From NCBI GenBank assembly GCA_039939375.1, contig JBDVJO010000011.1, positions 682,001 to 746,000 of the forward strand: a DNA stretch of 64,000 nt, written 5' to 3'. This DNA is from Paracrocinitomix sp039939375. Its GTDB lineage: Bacteria > Bacteroidota > Bacteroidia > Flavobacteriales_D > Crocinitomicaceae. Below, in pieces: positions 42,436 through 50,657 of this stretch. How positions within the stretch are numbered: position 1 is the first letter of the stretch; each line of letters starts with the position of its first letter. The notes under the pieces were generated by a model. That model worked only from the letters and a program-made list of their open reading frames with translations, did no database searches and was not told where the DNA came from. Position numbers and translations under genes: made by a program.

Positions 42436-42939
42436 ATGCGCCATTTTCTTTTTATAAGCTGCTTATTTTTCGGACTATCTTCAAATGCTCAAGATTCAAC
42501 GTTGCTGCATGCCTTTGATTTCTGGGTAGGCGAGTGGGAGGCAAACTGGAATGATGCGAAAGGAAATTTTATAGTTGGACACAATACCATAACGAAAGAG
42601 TTAGATGGTAAGGTAATCAGAGAACAATTTTCAGATCCGTCTACAGGATTTTTAGGGACCAGTATTTCTGTGTTCAGCCCTGCTGATAGCAGTTGGCATC
42701 AGGCTTGGGCTGATAATTCAGGTGGATACATTGATTTTACCGGAATTGTAGATGATGGTATCCGAATTTTTCAGACGAAACCGGTGGTTGCAGGCGAACA
42801 AACAATAATTAGAAGAATGCTTTTTTACAATATCCAACCCGATTCTTTTACTTGGGATTGGGAGATTTCAAAAGATGGCGGAAAAACATGGACTTTGGCA
42901 TGGCAAATCAAGTACGTCAGAGTTCCGGAAAAGAAATAA
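42436..42939 (+). CDS. Exported DUF1579-like protein
   Basis: A 167-residue protein with a signal peptide (about 1-17, FGLSSNAQ). The mature chain has the pattern 'FDFWVGEWEANWNDAKGNFIVGHNTITKELDGKVIREQF...', reminiscent of the DUF1579 fold (a lipocalin-like shell), but I cannot be sure of membership. No catalytic residues are evident. It is divergent from phhB with only 58 bases between, and 21 bases before the ABC transporter gene on its own strand, so it may share that transcript. Confidence 0.7.
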   Translation: MRHFLFISCLFFGLSSNAQDSTLLHAFDFWVGEWEANWNDAKGNFIVGHNTITKELDGKVIREQFSDPSTGFLGTSISVFSPADSSWHQAWADNSGGYIDFTGIVDDGIRIFQTKPVVAGEQTIIRRMLFYNIQPDSFTWDWEISKDGGKTWTLAWQIKYVRVPEKK

Positions 42940-42960
42940 TTTTCTAACTTCATCAATTCA

Positions 42961-43875
42961 ATGTCAGAAACAATTTTAGAAATAAGAGGACTTACCAAAA
43001 AATATGGTGAGTTAACGGCTTTAAACCAACTAAATTTAGAGGTGAAGTCAGGAACTATTTACGGAATATTAGGTCCAAACGGTAGTGGGAAAACTACTAC
43101 TTTAGGAATAGTATTAGGGATCTTAAATGCATCTTCAGGCTCTTTTAGTTGGTTTGGAAATGGTGAGTTAGATGAAAATAGAAAGCGAATTGGTGCCTTA
43201 TTAGAGACGCCTAATTTCTTTCCTTATTTGTCGGCCGTAAGAAACCTTGAAATTGTCTGTAAAATTAAAGGCTTAGAAAATACTGAAGTTGCTATTGAAG
43301 AAGCCATTAAGAAAGTCAGACTTTGGAACAGAAAAGATTCAAAGTTTAAAACGTTCTCTTTAGGAATGAAGCAGCGATTAGCGATAGCATCTGCTTTAAT
43401 GGGTGATCCAGATGTATTGGTTTTGGATGAGCCAACCAACGGTTTAGATCCTCAAGGTATTAGAGAAATTAGAGACTTGATTAGAGAGATTGCTAATTCA
43501 GGTAAAACCGTGATCATTGCTTCGCATCAATTAGATGAAATTGAAAAAGTGTGCACAGATGTGATTATCATCAAAAATGGCGTAACACTTAAAGAAAGTA
43601 AAATTGATGAAATCATGGAGGGTAACCTTGAAGTGGTTATCGGAACAGAGGAATTCGATAAAGCAAAAACTATTGCTAGTTCCATGAATGGGATCAATAA
43701 TGTACGTGAGAAAGAAGGTAAGCTTTACCTTGAAATAGATGAAAATACGAATGCAAAAACAATCAATGAGCATTTTCACAAGAACGGAATCGTACTATCA
43801 CATTTAGGTAATTACAAAAAGAGTCTAGAAGAACAATTTTTAGAATTAACAGAAGAAGGAGGTGAACAAGCATGA
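42961..43875 (+). CDS. ABC transporter ATP-binding protein
   Basis: A 304-residue ABC ATPase. Walker A is GPNGSGKTT at residues 38-46, the signature is 'TFSLGMKQRLAIA' (about 136), Walker B is 'VLVLDEPTNGLDPQG' (about 157), and the switch His is in 'IIASHQLDEIEKV'. The C-terminal 80 residues form the extra domain common in export ATPases of the bacitracin/antibiotic-resistance type (CcmA-like). It overlaps the permease gene by 4 bases (43872-43875), so both are coupled. The transported substrate is not evident. Confidence 0.92.
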   Translation: MSETILEIRGLTKKYGELTALNQLNLEVKSGTIYGILGPNGSGKTTTLGIVLGILNASSGSFSWFGNGELDENRKRIGALLETPNFFPYLSAVRNLEIVCKIKGLENTEVAIEEAIKKVRLWNRKDSKFKTFSLGMKQRLAIASALMGDPDVLVLDEPTNGLDPQGIREIRDLIREIANSGKTVIIASHQLDEIEKVCTDVIIIKNGVTLKESKIDEIMEGNLEVVIGTEEFDKAKTIASSMNGINNVREKEGKLYLEIDENTNAKTINEHFHKNGIVLSHLGNYKKSLEEQFLELTEEGGEQA

Positions 43876-44654
43876 AATTATTGAGCATTGAATTCGCAAA
43901 AGTTAAAAATTACTCTACATTTTGGGTAATACTGATCATTTATGCAGTACTAGTTCCGCTTTCATTTTTCGGAATTAGTCAAATAGAATTTCCTTTTTTA
44001 CCATCCGATACTAATCTATATGGTTTCCCTACAGTTTGGGGATACGTAACCTGGACTGCCAGTTGGTTTAATATTTTATTAGGAGTATTGATAGTAATCC
44101 TCACATGTAATGAAATTGCATACAAAACGCAAAGACAAAGTGTGATAGATGGTCTAAGTCGTCAGCAATACATCATGGGGAAATTCATGTTTTTGCTAGT
44201 CTTAGCTTTTATTATTTCGCTTTACACTTTAATTGTGGGAGCAGCATTTGGCTTTGGTTTTTCTGATCCAGCAAATTTTCTACAAGGAATAGAAGCCGTT
44301 CCACTCTATATGGTTCAAACCATAGGCTATTTTGCGCTCGCTTTTTTCTTCGCTTTATTGCTTAAAAAACCAGCCCTGTCCATTATTTTATTCATCATTA
44401 TTATCATGCTAGATGATTTCATTTTCATGTCTGGTGGAACTTTTAATTACGGACAATATATTCCTACAATCACGATTTCGGATTTAACTCCTTTTCCATT
44501 TTTTAGAGAATTAATGGACATGGCCGCAGCACAAAATCCGGATGTAGAATTACCTTATGTCATGCCAGATTGGGCGAGAACAATCTTAGCTTCGGTGTAC
44601 ATTGTTGGGTTTATGGTGACCAATTATGTTATTTTAAAGAAACGAGACCTTTAG
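43872..44654 (+). CDS. ABC transporter permease
   Basis: A 260-residue membrane protein with six transmembrane helices (approximately 17-34, 58-80, 100-125, 137-160, 166-185 and 235-252) and the ABC-2 type export layout, coupled to the ATPase before it. 'QRQSVIDGLSRQQYIMGKFM' between the second and third helices is the coupling segment typical of this family. The C-terminal 26 bases overlap the convergent phenylalanine hydroxylase gene, so both transcripts share their 3' ends in antisense. Drug or lipid export is possible, but the substrate is not determined. Confidence 0.88.
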   Translation: MKLLSIEFAKVKNYSTFWVILIIYAVLVPLSFFGISQIEFPFLPSDTNLYGFPTVWGYVTWTASWFNILLGVLIVILTCNEIAYKTQRQSVIDGLSRQQYIMGKFMFLLVLAFIISLYTLIVGAAFGFGFSDPANFLQGIEAVPLYMVQTIGYFALAFFFALLLKKPALSIILFIIIIMLDDFIFMSGGTFNYGQYIPTITISDLTPFPFFRELMDMAAAQNPDVELPYVMPDWARTILASVYIVGFMVTNYVILKKRDL

Positions 44655-45366
44655 GCTTTGAAATGACTTGAACAGCTTTTTGAAGACTTTCAAAGAGTTG
44701 TTCAAGTGAATCGATAACTACATATTCTTCTTGCAGTTTGTCTGTCCAAAATTCTTTGTTCAGTACCATTTCAATGTCAAATTCTAAGAACTCACAGTTC
44801 TTATTGAAGATTCTGTTTGTTTCTCCGAAAGATGACATAATTCCTGCTCCATAAGATTTGATAATCCCTTCTTCTCTAATTACTCCAAATTCAATCGTAA
44901 ACCAGTACAGTCTTTGTAACTGAATTAATGCTTGTTCATTTCCGATTAATGATTTTCCAATCTTTCCAAATTCATGTGCAAACGCAGAGAAAACCGGATT
45001 GCTCAATAATGGAATGTGACCAAAAACATCATGAAACATATCAGGTTCTTCAAGGTAGTCTAATTGTTTCATAGTTCGCAACCAGGTTGAAGAGCAAAAC
45101 TTCTTTTCTGCCAATAACTCAAAAAATTGTTCCACCGGAATTAATCCAGGAACCACTTCAATTGACCAACCGGTTGATTCTTCAAAAAAACCATTGATCG
45201 CCCTGAAATCTGGAATCAATTGTCTGTTCAAAACAGACTTCATCTGTTTTAGTGCTTCTAAATAATGCCTGCTACCCTTGTCTTGTAAATTTTCAACTTG
45301 ACGATCAAATAGTGTTTTCCACACTAAAAAATCTTCAGAAGTGTAAGCATTCATATCCTGTTTCAT
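44629..45366 (-). CDS. phhA: Phenylalanine 4-monooxygenase
   Basis: A 245-residue cytoplasmic enzyme (from the chosen start) that converts Phe to Tyr with O2 and tetrahydropterin. The iron facial triad is clear: the two His in 'PDMFHDVFGHIPLLSN' and the Glu in 'YWFTIEFGVIREEG'. I chose MKQDMNAYTSEDF (45366), since the ATG at 45402 lies directly after the attenuator T-run; the longer reading adds 12 residues. Upstream is a Tyr-rich leader peptide and a terminator (see 45402-45543), so expression is probably set by tyrosine supply. phhB is nearby. The 3' end overlaps the convergent permease by 26 bases. Confidence 0.93.
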   Translation of the reverse strand: MKQDMNAYTSEDFLVWKTLFDRQVENLQDKGSRHYLEALKQMKSVLNRQLIPDFRAINGFFEESTGWSIEVVPGLIPVEQFFELLAEKKFCSSTWLRTMKQLDYLEEPDMFHDVFGHIPLLSNPVFSAFAHEFGKIGKSLIGNEQALIQLQRLYWFTIEFGVIREEGIIKSYGAGIMSSFGETNRIFNKNCEFLEFDIEMVLNKEFWTDKLQEEYVVIDSLEQLFESLQKAVQVISKPKGLVSLK

Positions 45367-45401
45367 AATCCATTTTTTATGTTCCCGAAGATTTATGGGC
45401 A

Positions 45402-45433
45402 TAAAAAAAGCGTCCCTAAATCTTAGGAACGCT
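45402..45433 (-). terminator. phhA attenuator terminator
   Basis: On the minus strand AGCGTTCCTAA pairs with TTAGGGACGCT (plus coordinates 45423-45433 and 45409-45419; 11 positions, one mismatch) around a 3-base loop and runs into T7. It lies between the leader peptide and phhA, 36 bases before the phhA start, with no other gene to serve. Its first arm can pair instead with leader bases 45465-45474 (8 Watson-Crick pairs, one G-U and one mismatch over 10 positions), which would be the antiterminator. Confidence 0.8.
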
Positions 45434-45461
45434 CGTAATTAATATTCTATACACTATTTTA

Positions 45462-45524
45462 CTAAACGGTCCTATTGCGAATCGCCCAGTAATAATATGT
45501 TGTATTTAATGAAAGTAATTTCAT
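45462..45524 (-). CDS. Tyr-rich leader peptide controlling phhA
   Basis: A 20-codon frame (MKLLSLNTTYYYWAIRNRTV, then TAG) too short for normal gene finding. It has three consecutive Tyr codons (TAT TAT TAC) and a Trp codon at residues 10-13. A TATATTTG promoter box lies 11 bases before the ATG, and an intrinsic terminator and phhA follow. The last codons (45465-45474) overlap the sequence that can sequester the terminator arm, so a ribosome stalled at the Tyr codons would leave it free, while one that reaches the stop would cover it. This is the classic logic of amino-acid attenuation; here it would raise phhA when tyrosine is short. Confidence 0.75.
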   Translation of the reverse strand: MKLLSLNTTYYYWAIRNRTV

Positions 45525-45535
45525 AAACTCTGCTT

Positions 45536-45543
45536 CAAATATA
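45536..45543 (-). promoter_or_regulatory. Promoter -7 box TATATTTG of the phhA leader
   Basis: The minus strand reads TATATTTG, a perfect TAnnTTTG match 11 bases before the leader peptide ATG at 45524. It places the transcription start just ahead of the leader, as attenuation requires. Confidence 0.65.
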
Positions 45544-45564
45544 GAAAAAACTATACCAATGTCA

Positions 45565-46101
45565 CTAATTCAGTGATTTAAATCCGCCTTTTGTGTTTTT
45601 CATGGCTTGCACGGTATATGAATTTTGCTCAGTTAACTTAAAAGAATTCATGTGATCACCTATTCTAATAATGGTCAGATTTGTAGGTGGAACCAAATTC
45701 TCTTTCTGAGCGTTAATCATGATATCCCAATAAAGAGGCAGCATTGGTAAACTGTCTAAAGTATAAAAGACATCCACGGCATGATGATTCACAGAGGCCC
45801 TATAGTCACCCAGCACCGCTTTGATTTCTTTGTTGGCTGTAATCTGTACGTGCTCTTGCAGATATTTATCCAATAAGGTTTTAAATTTTGATGAATTACT
45901 CAATTGCAACTCAAAATCTTTTGAATACTTTTTTAATGATTCTAAAATGCCGTATGATCCAAACGTAATTTGCAGATTCCATCCATCAGCATCTTTGTAT
46001 ATAGTGCTTGTATAACTATCAGGTGAATGCGCAAAAGCTTGATTGTTCTGAGAGAAAACTCCCAGCACAATCAAGCAAATAATTAATACCGTAGTCTTCA
46101 T
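45565..46101 (-). CDS. Exported protein, unknown, operon partner of the YHYH giant
   Basis: A 178-residue protein with a signal peptide (about 1-24, NNQAFA). The mature chain begins 'HSPDSYTSTIYKDADGWNLQITFGSYGILESLKKYSKDF', and later has 'NHHAVDVFYTLDSLPMLPLYWDIMINAQ'. It contains several His residues but no named domain. Its ATG overlaps the stop of the YHYH protein by one base (TAATG), so they are translationally coupled and co-transcribed. The shared transcript and the role of the partner hint at a surface or copper-related function, but nothing is proven. Confidence 0.75.
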   Translation of the reverse strand: MKTTVLIICLIVLGVFSQNNQAFAHSPDSYTSTIYKDADGWNLQITFGSYGILESLKKYSKDFELQLSNSSKFKTLLDKYLQEHVQITANKEIKAVLGDYRASVNHHAVDVFYTLDSLPMLPLYWDIMINAQKENLVPPTNLTIIRIGDHMNSFKLTEQNSYTVQAMKNTKGGFKSLN

Positions 46102-48980
46102 TATTTAATCACTACTTTTTTAAAGAACATTTGATTTCCTTTTTCAGCTGTCAAGAAATAAATTCCTTTAGGCAAAGCGCTAACATCTACTTTAGTAATG
46201 ATATCTGTATTCGCTTTTAACGATTCAATTACCAATGCACCATCAATAGTATGTAAAGCAAAATGATCGTAATCACCTTGAATGTTCATTTCGCCGTTTT
46301 CAATTGGGTTTGGATAAACATTCAACAGGGCAGGATTTTCAATCAAATCAAATCCTATATCATCACATTCTGAAATTGTTTTGCATTGCGTATTTGATGT
46401 TCCGATATTGTTTTCAGGTGTAACACATACATCACCAAAAGTATTTCCAAAATCAACGGTAATGCTGTTTGTTCCAGCTCCAGAAACTATTGTTGCCCCT
46501 GTTGGAACTGTCCAAATGTAATTGGTTGCTCCTGTTACTGCCGGAATCATATAAGAAACACCTGATTGGTTGGCACAAACAGTATCTAGGCCCATAATTG
46601 GTGGCGCGTTTCCTGGAATAGAGCCGCAAACAACAACTTCAACAAAAAAGCAAGTGTCAGCAGTAATTCCGACAGTGTTTTCTGCGTTTACACAAACGTC
46701 TCCTGAAGTTGTTCCGAAATCTACAACAATTGATGTGGTTCCATCTCCTGATACAATTGATGCTCCTGTTGGAACAGTCCAGTTGTAAGTGTCTGCTCCT
46801 GATACAGCATCCACCGAATAAGTAACCGTTGATTGGTTTTCACAAACCGAATCTAAACCGGCAATATCTCCTGGTTGACCAGGAATAGTTCCGCAAACAG
46901 TTACAGTTACTGCCTCACATGAAGGCGGACTTGTTCCTGCCGTGTTTTGAGCGTCTACACATATATTGCCAGAAGTAGTTCCCCAATCCACAACGATTGA
47001 TGTTGTTCCATTTCCAGAAACAATTGTTGCTCCTGAAGGTACGTTCCAGTTGTAAGTATCTGCTCCTGTAACATCTGCGATAGAGTAGGTAACCGAACTT
47101 TGATTTTCGCATACAGAAGTTAATCCTGTTATTGCTCCTGGAGGCATTGGTGGAGTTGTGCAGGTGTTAACTGTGATTGTTTCACATTGGTCCGTTGAAG
47201 TTCCAAAAGTGTTTTGTGCATTTACACAAACATCTCCTGAAGTTGTTCCCCAGTTTACCGTAATAGTTGTAGTTCCGGTACCTGAAGTTATAGTTGCTCC
47301 AGTTGGAACCGTCCAGTTGTATGAGTCTGCTCCTGTCACCGCAGAAATTGAATACGATACATTCGGTTGATTTTCACAAACTGAAGTTAATCCTGATATT
47401 GCTCCTGGAGTTGAAGGGGCTGTTCCACAAACAGAAACAGTAATTGTCTCACATTGGTCTGCAGAGTTTCCAAAGGTATTTTCTGCGTTTACACAAACAT
47501 CACCACTAGTTGTTCCGAAATCAACGATAATGGTTGTTGTTCCTACTCCTGATGTAATTGTTGCTCCTGTCGGAACTGTCCAGTTGTAGGTATCAGCGCC
47601 AGTAACATCAGCAATTGTGTAAGTCACACCACTTTGGTTTTCGCATACAGAAGTTAATCCTGAAATAGACCCCGGAGTTGCTGGTGCAGATCCACAAGAG
47701 GTAGTTGTAATTGCTAAACATTCATCCGTAGATGTTCCTGCAGAATTCTGAGCATTCACACAAATGTTACCTGATGCTGTTCCAAAATTCACGGTAATTG
47801 AAGTTGTTCCTGCTCCTGAAACTATGGTTGCTCCTGAAGGAACAGTCCAGTTGTAAGAAGTTGCTCCCGTTACATCTGAAATTGAGTAAACTAAACCGGT
47901 CTGATTTTCACAAACAGATGCTAATCCCGTAATGCTACCTGGTTGAGAAGGAGCAGAAACGGTTCCGGTCCATTCGCCATATTCAAATTCTTCTAAACTT
48001 TTACGATTAAACCTACAAGGTGGATTGTTTACAATATCTGTTGATGAGGTGTGATAGTGATATACAGGGTTTGGATAGTCAGGTGTCATCCCAGTGTGTC
48101 CCAAACATTCGTCTAGATCTGTTGGTAGAGAGAAATCACTGTCTAATGGTCCGTAAATTGGAATACCCTCAAAAGTAAATCCTGCAAGACCAATATTTGC
48201 TTCTTGCGGAACATCCACACAACCGTAAAGAGTTGAATCTCCTCCACTTGTCTCAATAGGATAATTAATGCCAGTTGGTGTCATGTGAAAGTGTCCAAAT
48301 CCTGCAGGCTCAGGGTGCCATCCACACCAATCAACAGGTATGATTCCGCCATATAAAGCCGTCATAGTTTCAGAAGATGGTGGTGTGTGTTCTAGCAAAA
48401 CACCATCTTTAAGTATTCCAATTTTTCCTGCGGTAGAATAATTGATTGGGGTGTTGCCAGGCAAATCAATTGGTCCTAGCAATACTTGAAAAGACTGATA
48501 CCAAGTGTCGTTTGTTCCATTATAAAGATCTGCTTCAATGCAATAATCGTGGCCAGGTCCGCCCCCGTCAATTTCTAATCCTTGCGTTAAGTTTTTGTAG
48601 TTAATCCAATAATTATTGGTGTCATTGATGATGTTTGAACCATCAATTTCCATCTGATAAAAAGTGTTGGAATCTAATAATACGGGGACACCTAGGTGCA
48701 TTCCGTATCCACCAACTTCATCCAGATTATCAGGACAAAGCGCAATAGATGTATTGTAATGATCTTCATAAGTCACATAATAACAAGGTGCAAAAGTTGT
48801 ATCTGAACCAGAGGTGTTAATTGGGCAAAACCCCAAAGTCCAAGTTGACAAAATGTTTGCCGTGTTAAACTGAGAAACCAATGCAGGTGTCAACAGCGTG
48901 TCAGGTGGATAAATGGTGTCGTGTTGTGAGAATGAGCTTAACGAAACGAGTAGCATTAAGCTAAAAAGAATTTTTTTCAT
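46101..48980 (-). CDS. YHYH protein with six PKD-like repeats and T9SS sorting domain
   Basis: A 959-residue secreted protein. A signal peptide (1-18) is followed by a YHYH domain (about 80-325, with 'GHFHMTPTG', 'FEGIPIYGPLDSD' and 'PVYHYHTSS'). Six 89-residue repeats follow (residues 344-877; 46350-47951), each with 'SVCENQ..V.YSI..VTGA..YNWTVP.GATI.SG.GT..I.V.FGT..GDVCVNA.N'. The last 80 residues ('VYPNPIENGEMNIQGDYDHFALHTIDGALVI') are a type A T9SS sorting domain. The paired Cys in every repeat suggest a disulfide each. The fusion of YHYH to a repeat stalk and sorting signal makes this a displayed version of the lipoprotein at 18088. Confidence 0.9.
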   Translation of the reverse strand: MKKILFSLMLLVSLSSFSQHDTIYPPDTLLTPALVSQFNTANILSTWTLGFCPINTSGSDTTFAPCYYVTYEDHYNTSIALCPDNLDEVGGYGMHLGVPVLLDSNTFYQMEIDGSNIINDTNNYWINYKNLTQGLEIDGGGPGHDYCIEADLYNGTNDTWYQSFQVLLGPIDLPGNTPINYSTAGKIGILKDGVLLEHTPPSSETMTALYGGIIPVDWCGWHPEPAGFGHFHMTPTGINYPIETSGGDSTLYGCVDVPQEANIGLAGFTFEGIPIYGPLDSDFSLPTDLDECLGHTGMTPDYPNPVYHYHTSSTDIVNNPPCRFNRKSLEEFEYGEWTGTVSAPSQPGSITGLASVCENQTGLVYSISDVTGATSYNWTVPSGATIVSGAGTTSITVNFGTASGNICVNAQNSAGTSTDECLAITTTSCGSAPATPGSISGLTSVCENQSGVTYTIADVTGADTYNWTVPTGATITSGVGTTTIIVDFGTTSGDVCVNAENTFGNSADQCETITVSVCGTAPSTPGAISGLTSVCENQPNVSYSISAVTGADSYNWTVPTGATITSGTGTTTITVNWGTTSGDVCVNAQNTFGTSTDQCETITVNTCTTPPMPPGAITGLTSVCENQSSVTYSIADVTGADTYNWNVPSGATIVSGNGTTSIVVDWGTTSGNICVDAQNTAGTSPPSCEAVTVTVCGTIPGQPGDIAGLDSVCENQSTVTYSVDAVSGADTYNWTVPTGASIVSGDGTTSIVVDFGTTSGDVCVNAENTVGITADTCFFVEVVVCGSIPGNAPPIMGLDTVCANQSGVSYMIPAVTGATNYIWTVPTGATIVSGAGTNSITVDFGNTFGDVCVTPENNIGTSNTQCKTISECDDIGFDLIENPALLNVYPNPIENGEMNIQGDYDHFALHTIDGALVIESLKANTDIITKVDVSALPKGIYFLTAEKGNQMFFKKVVIK
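46350..47951 (-). repeat. Six tandem 267-bp coding repeats
   Basis: Within the YHYH protein, six units of 89 codons repeat head to tail with strong conservation of the 'CENQ' and 'YNW(T/N)VP(T/S)GA' cores. The near identity of neighbouring units suggests recent duplication or gene conversion. Confidence 0.85.
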
Positions 48981-49078
48981 AATAGAAATTTAGGATAGTT
49001 CAAGGGCAAAAGTATTCCATATTTCTTGATAAGTAGATTTTTATTTACGTTCGCATTTTATTTCAGTAAGTTCTCGAC

Positions 49079-49086
49079 TATATTTG
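49079..49086 (+). promoter_or_regulatory. Promoter -7 box TATATTTG of glyS
   Basis: A perfect TAnnTTTG match 17 bases before the ATG at 49104. It lies downstream of an in-frame ATG at 49026, so the shorter reading is the true gene. Confidence 0.6.
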
Positions 49087-49103
49087 CACAAAATTCAATT
49101 AAA

Positions 49104-50657
49104 ATGGCAGCACAAGAAGATAAGTTAAAAGACGTAATCGGGCACGCAAAAGAATACGGTTTTGTATTTCCATCATCAGAAATTTATGATGGATTAAGCG
49201 CAACTTATGATTACGGTCAACTGGGTGCTGAGTTAAAGAATAACATCAAGAATTATTGGTGGAAAGCAATGGTGCACATGCATGAAAACATTGTTGGATT
49301 AGACGCGGCGATTTTTATGCATCCAGAAACTTGGAAGGCTTCAGGTCACGTTGATGCTTTTAATGATCCATTGATTGATAATAAAGATTCAAAGAAAAGG
49401 TATCGTGCAGATGTTTTGATTGAAGAGCATATTGAAAAAATCAGAGGAAAGATTAATAAAGATGTTGCGAAAGGATTGAAGCGATTTGGAGATGATTTCA
49501 ATGAGGAGGAGTTCAGAAACACGAACCCAAATGTATTGCGAAGAGAAGAGGAGATCAAGAAGATTGAGGATAGAATGCGTGATGCTTTAGAAAATGAAAA
49601 ATTAGACGATTTAAAACAGCTAATTGAAGATTTAGAAATTGCTTGTCCTCTTTCCGGATCTAAAAATTGGACAGATGTGAAGCAGTTTAACCTAATGTTC
49701 TCAACTGAGTTAGGTTCTGTTTCAGGAGAGTCTGCGAAAATATATTTAAGACCAGAAACGGCGCAGGGGATTTTTGTAAATTATTTGAACGTACAAAAAT
49801 CAGGAGGAATGAAAATTCCGTTTGGAATTGCGCAAATTGGAAAAGCATTTAGAAACGAGATTGTAGCAAGGCAATTTATTTTCAGAATGCGTGAGTTTGA
49901 GCAAATGGAAATGCAATTTTTCGTTCGTCCTGGTGAAGAAATGAAATGGTATGAGCATTGGAAAAACTTCAGAATCAATTGGCACAAAGCTTTAGGTTTA
50001 GGAGAAGACGCTTATCGTTTTCATGATCACATTAAATTGGCGCACTACGCCAATGCAGCTGCTGATATTGAATTTGATTTCCCTATGGGCTTTAAAGAGT
50101 TAGAAGGAATTCATTCAAGAACTGATTTTGATTTAAAACAACACGAAGAGCATTCAGGAAAAAAACTGCGTTATTTTGACCCTGAAGTGAACGAATCTTA
50201 TGTTCCTTATGTGGTGGAGACATCAATTGGATTGGACAGAATGTTCTTGGCGGTGTTATCAAAATCTTTAAAAACAGAGAAGTTAGAAGATGGATCTGAA
50301 AGAGTGGTTATGGCATTGCCTCCGGCTCTGGCACCTTACAAAGTAACTGTGCTTCCTCTAACTAAGAAAGATGGTCTACCGGAAGTTGCCAGAAAAATCA
50401 TGGATGAATTGAAAGTGGATTTCAACTGCCAATACAATGAAAAAGATGCAATCGGGAAGCGCTATAGAAAAGCTGATGCCATTGGAACACCTTTCTGTGT
50501 TACGGTTGATCATCAAACATTAGAAGACAAGACAGTGACCATTAGAGATCGTGACACTATGGAGCAAGAGCGCGTTGCAATAACAGATCTTCATAAAATT
50601 ATTGATGCTAAAGTGAGCTTGAGAAAGTTGTTGTTGGCTGGACAGGTAGAGGCTTAA
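49104..50657 (+). CDS. glyS: Glycyl-tRNA synthetase, homodimeric type
   Basis: A 517-residue class II aminoacyl-tRNA synthetase that charges tRNA-Gly. The N-terminal 'GFVFPSSEIYDGLSATYDYGQLG' is the motif 1 region, 'RPETAQGIFVNYLNV' and 'FRNEIVARQFIFRMREFEQMEMQFF' the motif 2 region, and 'VVETSIGLDRMFLAVL' motif 3. The C-terminal anticodon-binding domain is 'PPALAPYKVTVLPLTKKDG...'. The length fits the archaeal/eukaryote-like alpha2 enzyme used by Bacteroidota rather than the alpha2-beta2 type. I start it at MAAQEDKL because the promoter lies between this codon and the upstream ATG. The stop overlaps that of the convergent TPR regulator by 4 bases. Confidence 0.94.
   Translation: MAAQEDKLKDVIGHAKEYGFVFPSSEIYDGLSATYDYGQLGAELKNNIKNYWWKAMVHMHENIVGLDAAIFMHPETWKASGHVDAFNDPLIDNKDSKKRYRADVLIEEHIEKIRGKINKDVAKGLKRFGDDFNEEEFRNTNPNVLRREEEIKKIEDRMRDALENEKLDDLKQLIEDLEIACPLSGSKNWTDVKQFNLMFSTELGSVSGESAKIYLRPETAQGIFVNYLNVQKSGGMKIPFGIAQIGKAFRNEIVARQFIFRMREFEQMEMQFFVRPGEEMKWYEHWKNFRINWHKALGLGEDAYRFHDHIKLAHYANAAADIEFDFPMGFKELEGIHSRTDFDLKQHEEHSGKKLRYFDPEVNESYVPYVVETSIGLDRMFLAVLSKSLKTEKLEDGSERVVMALPPALAPYKVTVLPLTKKDGLPEVARKIMDELKVDFNCQYNEKDAIGKRYRKADAIGTPFCVTVDHQTLEDKTVTIRDRDTMEQERVAITDLHKIIDAKVSLRKLLLAGQVEA

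Noticed and set aside
46570..47370. Plus-strand frames opposite the YHYH repeat protein
   Set aside because: Again antisense shadows of the 267-base repeats, with no start or family signal.
49026..49103. Upstream ATG for glycyl-tRNA synthetase
   Set aside because: A perfect -7 box lies downstream of it and the extra residues resemble translated non-coding sequence.
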